A DNA stretch of 64,000 nucleotides from assembly GCA_031549495.1 (NCBI GenBank), contig JAVBPS010000041.1:62001-126000 (forward strand), in the 5' to 3' direction. Positions within the stretch are counted from its first letter, which is position 1. The number at the start of each line of letters is the position of its first letter. A program made the translations under genes and the position numbers. Positions 62,201-64,000 of the stretch are shown here, piece by piece. Origin of the DNA: JAVBOW01 sp031549495. GTDB lineage: Bacteria > Bacteroidota > Bacteroidia > Bacteroidales > Rikenellaceae. The notes under the pieces were generated by a model. That model did not search any database, was not told the origin of the DNA, and saw nothing but the letters and a program-made list of their open reading frames with translations.

Positions 62201-63301
62201 TCACACGAATAACGAGCAGATCACGTCATCCGACACGAGCATCTTGGAGGAGGGAATAAAATAACGTTTCCCCTCGCACAAAAGTATCCCTGCCGCAATG
62301 AATTTCGCCGCACGGGATTGGAAATCCTGCGCCCGCCGCGGGCCGAAACGCGCTTCGATCTGCGCCAGCGACACACCGTCCGAGGTGCGCAACGCAGTCA
62401 TGATATATTCGTTATAGAGGTCGTCCGCCGAGAGCGTTTCGCTTTGGTATTCAGCATTCTGAATATACTCCTGCAAGGACTGCGCGTTCCAGCGGCGGAC
62501 GGTTCGCCCGTCGTAAGAGTGGGCCGAGGCCCCTACCCCGAGGTAGGCCTGGCCGCTCCAATAGGCGCTGTTGTGGCGGGCGCGGCGGCCGGGCAGGGCG
62601 AAATTGGAGATCTCGTAATGTTCGTACCCGGCGGCGGAAAGCCGATCGCACAACAGGGTGTATTGCTCTTCGGCCACCTCTTCCTGCACGGGGCGCATCC
62701 CGTTGCGGGCGAAGGGCGTGCCCGGCTCGATGGTCAGGCAGTAGGCCGAGATATGCTCGGGATGCAATGCTATGAGGCGTTCCACGCTGTCGGCCCATTG
62801 CCGGGGCGTCATGCCGGGGATGCCGTAGATCAGGTCGGCCGAGAGGTTATCGAAACCCGCGCGGCGGGCGTTTTCGATCGCTTCGGCAGCCTGCGCGGCC
62901 GTGTGACGGCGGTTCATCAACTTTAACAATCCGTCGTCGAAGGATTGCACGCCGAGGCTCAGCCGGTCGAAGGGCAGGCGGGCAAGCGCGGCGAGGTACT
63001 CGGGCGAAAGGTCGTCCGGATTGGCCTCCAGCGTCACTTCCTGCAATCCTTCCAGATCCCAAAGGCGCGCGGCGGCATCAAAAATGTGTCCGAGTTGCGC
63101 CGGGGTCAGCAGCGAAGGCGTACCTCCTCCTATATATATGGTATTTAGCGAACCGTCTGACAAAAAACCATATTCCGCCTCCATCTCCCGGGCCAGTGCA
63201 TCGACATAGCGATCCCGCCCCGCGAGCGAAGTCGTGGAATAGAAATCGCAATACCCGCAGCGCGAGGCGCAAAAAGGGATATGGATATAAAGTCCGGCCA
63301 T
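62201..63301 (-). CDS. hemW: Radical SAM heme chaperone HemW (coproporphyrinogen III oxidase-like)
   Basis: 366 residues. The N-terminus GLYIHIPFCASRCGYCDF carries the radical SAM cluster cysteines Cys11, Cys15 and Cys18 in the CxxxCxxC-Asp-Phe form of HemW/HemN. IYIGGGTPSLL, LEANPDDL, RLSLGVQSFDD and the HemN C-terminal domain (RTSDGVSLAQIEARFG) follow. HemW proteins transfer heme; true HemN enzymes usually have an extra N-terminal extension that is absent here. It is a single gene with a promoter that almost touches its start codon. Confidence 0.93.
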   Translation of the reverse strand: MAGLYIHIPFCASRCGYCDFYSTTSLAGRDRYVDALAREMEAEYGFLSDGSLNTIYIGGGTPSLLTPAQLGHIFDAAARLWDLEGLQEVTLEANPDDLSPEYLAALARLPFDRLSLGVQSFDDGLLKLMNRRHTAAQAAEAIENARRAGFDNLSADLIYGIPGMTPRQWADSVERLIALHPEHISAYCLTIEPGTPFARNGMRPVQEEVAEEQYTLLCDRLSAAGYEHYEISNFALPGRRARHNSAYWSGQAYLGVGASAHSYDGRTVRRWNAQSLQEYIQNAEYQSETLSADDLYNEYIMTALRTSDGVSLAQIEARFGPRRAQDFQSRAAKFIAAGILLCEGKRYFIPSSKMLVSDDVICSLFV

Positions 63302-63309
63302 AGTCTGGG

Positions 63310-63317
63310 CAAAAGTA
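63310..63317 (-). promoter_or_regulatory. -7 promoter element of hemW, giving a near-leaderless mRNA
   Basis: On the - strand TACTTTTG matches TAnnTTTG exactly, with only 8 nt between it and the ATG. Transcription would begin within a few bases of the start codon. Confidence 0.5.
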
Positions 63318-63356
63318 ACGATTTATTGTGAATGACGATGAGCGGGATGACGTTAA

Positions 63357-63382
63357 TAGGGCACCCGCAAGGGGTGCCCCTA
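63357..63382. repeat. Small GC hairpin (GGGCACCC type)
   Basis: TAGGGCACCC (63357-63366) and GGGTGCCCCTA (63372-63382) pair with a one-base bulge around GCAAG. It lies beside the family A hairpin at 63397. The same kind of hairpin is common between genes in gut bacterial genomes, from general knowledge. Confidence 0.6.
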
Positions 63383-63396
63383 CGGGTCGGTTTCTT

Positions 63397-63469
63397 CGTC
63401 ATGTCGAGCGTAAGCCGAGACATCTCAGACAGCTGGTTTGAGATGTCTCGGCTTAAGCTCGACATGACG
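63397..63469. repeat. Hairpin repeat, family A, copy 4
   Basis: 31-nt arms (63397-63427 and 63439-63469) with one mismatch and an 11-nt loop; the arm begins CGTCATGTCGAGC. The loop side TCAGACAGCTGGTTTGAG differs by one base from that of copy 2. It lies between divergent hemW and the last gene. Confidence 0.85.
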
Positions 63470-63508
63470 AAAAGAACGCAGCGCGTACAAAGAGTCCCGG
63501 AAAAGCAT

Positions 63509-63516
63509 TACCTTTG
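63509..63516 (+). promoter_or_regulatory. -7 promoter element of the last gene
   Basis: TACCTTTG, exact TAnnTTTG match, 20 nt before the ATG at 63537, so the leader is very short. Confidence 0.55.
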
Positions 63517-63536
63517 TACCGATCAAAGCACCCAAA

Positions 63537-64000
63537 ATGGAAGGATTCGCCCATTTCGTCATCACCCGCTTCAACCTGCAACTCTACAAGGTGGACAAGA
63601 AAAAACAGTCCACCCGTACGGACACCTGGCTGTCGAACCGTTTCGCGATCTTCGAAGCCTACTGCCTGCCCTCGATCAAGGCGCAGGAGTGCCGCAATTT
63701 CACCTGGCTGGTGCTCTTCGACGCGGACACCCCGCCCGTGTGGCGCGCCCGCATCGACCGCTACCGCCGCGAGTGCCTGATGTTCCATCCGGTGTTCTAT
63801 ACGGCCGCCGAGGCCGCGGAGCTCGAAGCGAGCCTGAAAGAGACGATCCGTTCGATGACCACCGAGCCCTGGGTCCTGACGACCAACCTGGACAACGACG
63901 ACGCCCTGTCCATCCGCGCCGTGGCCGAATTGCAGGCCCGTATCGCCCCCGCCGCGGAGGGCAAGAAGGTGGTTTACAGCCTTTTGCACGGTTATCAATA
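63537..64000 (+). CDS. Putative rhamnosyltransferase-like glycosyltransferase, 3' end outside window
   Basis: 154 complete codons from ATG 63537, open to the window end. MEGFAHFVITRFNLQLY, then WLSNRFAIFEAYCLPSI and FTWLVLFDADTP follow the layout of the putative rhamnosyl transferase family (PF11316 type). TTNLDNDDALS carries an acidic DNDD patch that may be the metal/nucleotide-sugar site of a GT-A fold. No signal peptide, so it is cytoplasmic. The donor and acceptor sugars cannot be told. It has its own promoter and is divergent from hemW. Confidence 0.75.
   Translation, partial: MEGFAHFVITRFNLQLYKVDKKKQSTRTDTWLSNRFAIFEAYCLPSIKAQECRNFTWLVLFDADTPPVWRARIDRYRRECLMFHPVFYTAAEAAELEASLKETIRSMTTEPWVLTTNLDNDDALSIRAVAELQARIAPAAEGKKVVYSLLHGYQ

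Noticed and set aside
1..64000. Search for tRNA, rRNA, transposase, integrase, phage and CRISPR features
   Set aside because: No cloverleaf-like segment, rRNA stretch, transposase motif or short-spaced repeat array was seen in the intergenic regions. A covariance-model search was not possible here.

Overview
This window is high-GC DNA from a member of the Bacteroidota, most likely a gut Bacteroidales of the Alistipes/Rikenellaceae type; the genus is inferred. The evidence is two SusC/SusD pairs, ECF sigma/FecR gene pairs, many outer-membrane lipoproteins, BACON and DUF1735 domains, a type V (FimA/Mfa) fimbrial locus, and upstream regions carrying the Bacteroidota -7 motif TAnnTTTG. No rRNA, tRNA, transposase or CRISPR array was found.

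Layout. (1) 1-6417: the 3' part of a tightly packed glycosidase operon on the + strand (GH31, truncated by the window edge; GH2 with a malectin-like C-terminus; a GH50/agarase-like lipoprotein; an SGNH carbohydrate esterase), closed by an intrinsic terminator. (2) 6567-19497: ECF sigma, FecR anti-sigma, SusC with an STN domain, SusD, an unrecognised lipoprotein, a TlpA-like thiol-disulfide protein, a thioredoxin-like protein and DsbD. This transport locus has a redox set instead of glycosidases. (3) 19498-20722: palindromic repeat, the decayed 3' end of a uroporphyrinogen-decarboxylase-family gene, and a TolB-like beta-propeller protein on the - strand. (4) 21083-43981: a second sigma/FecR/SusC/SusD unit followed by a very large lipoprotein made of four DUF1735 + discoidin units, GH18, DUF1735-LamG, DUF1573, a BNR-type propeller, GH3, GH20 and GH92. 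GH18 + GH20 + GH92 together point to host N-glycan degradation. (5) 43982-53981: AraC regulator, DUF3575, DUF3868/OmpA-like, two fimbrillin-like lipoproteins, FimB/Mfa2-like anchor, a large tip-like protein and a small membrane protein, forming a fimbrial operon. (6) 54047-57528: Ser-type sulfatase and a convergent BACON lipoprotein. (7) 57776-62035: glycogen synthase/alpha-glucan phosphorylase fusion on the - strand. (8) 62201-64000: hemW (-) and the start of a rhamnosyltransferase-like glycosyltransferase (+).

How the parts work together. In each SusC/D unit, the STN plug of SusC probably senses ligand and signals through FecR to the adjacent ECF sigma factor. In the N-glycan locus the surface lipoproteins (DUF1735/discoidin/LamG) would bind glycoprotein glycans, GH18 would release them, SusCD would import them, and GH92, GH20 and GH3 would trim them in the periplasm. 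In locus 2, DsbD would carry electrons to the two periplasmic thioredoxin-fold proteins.

The most unusual content is between the genes. One family of hairpin repeats keeps its self-complementarity although the stem sequences differ between copies. A second, 84-bp repeat occurs twice in the N-glycan operon, each copy exactly 5 bp after a long palindrome that includes the stop codon of the preceding gene; one palindrome is a perfect 58 bp. All assignments rest on reading the sequence alone; no database search was run.
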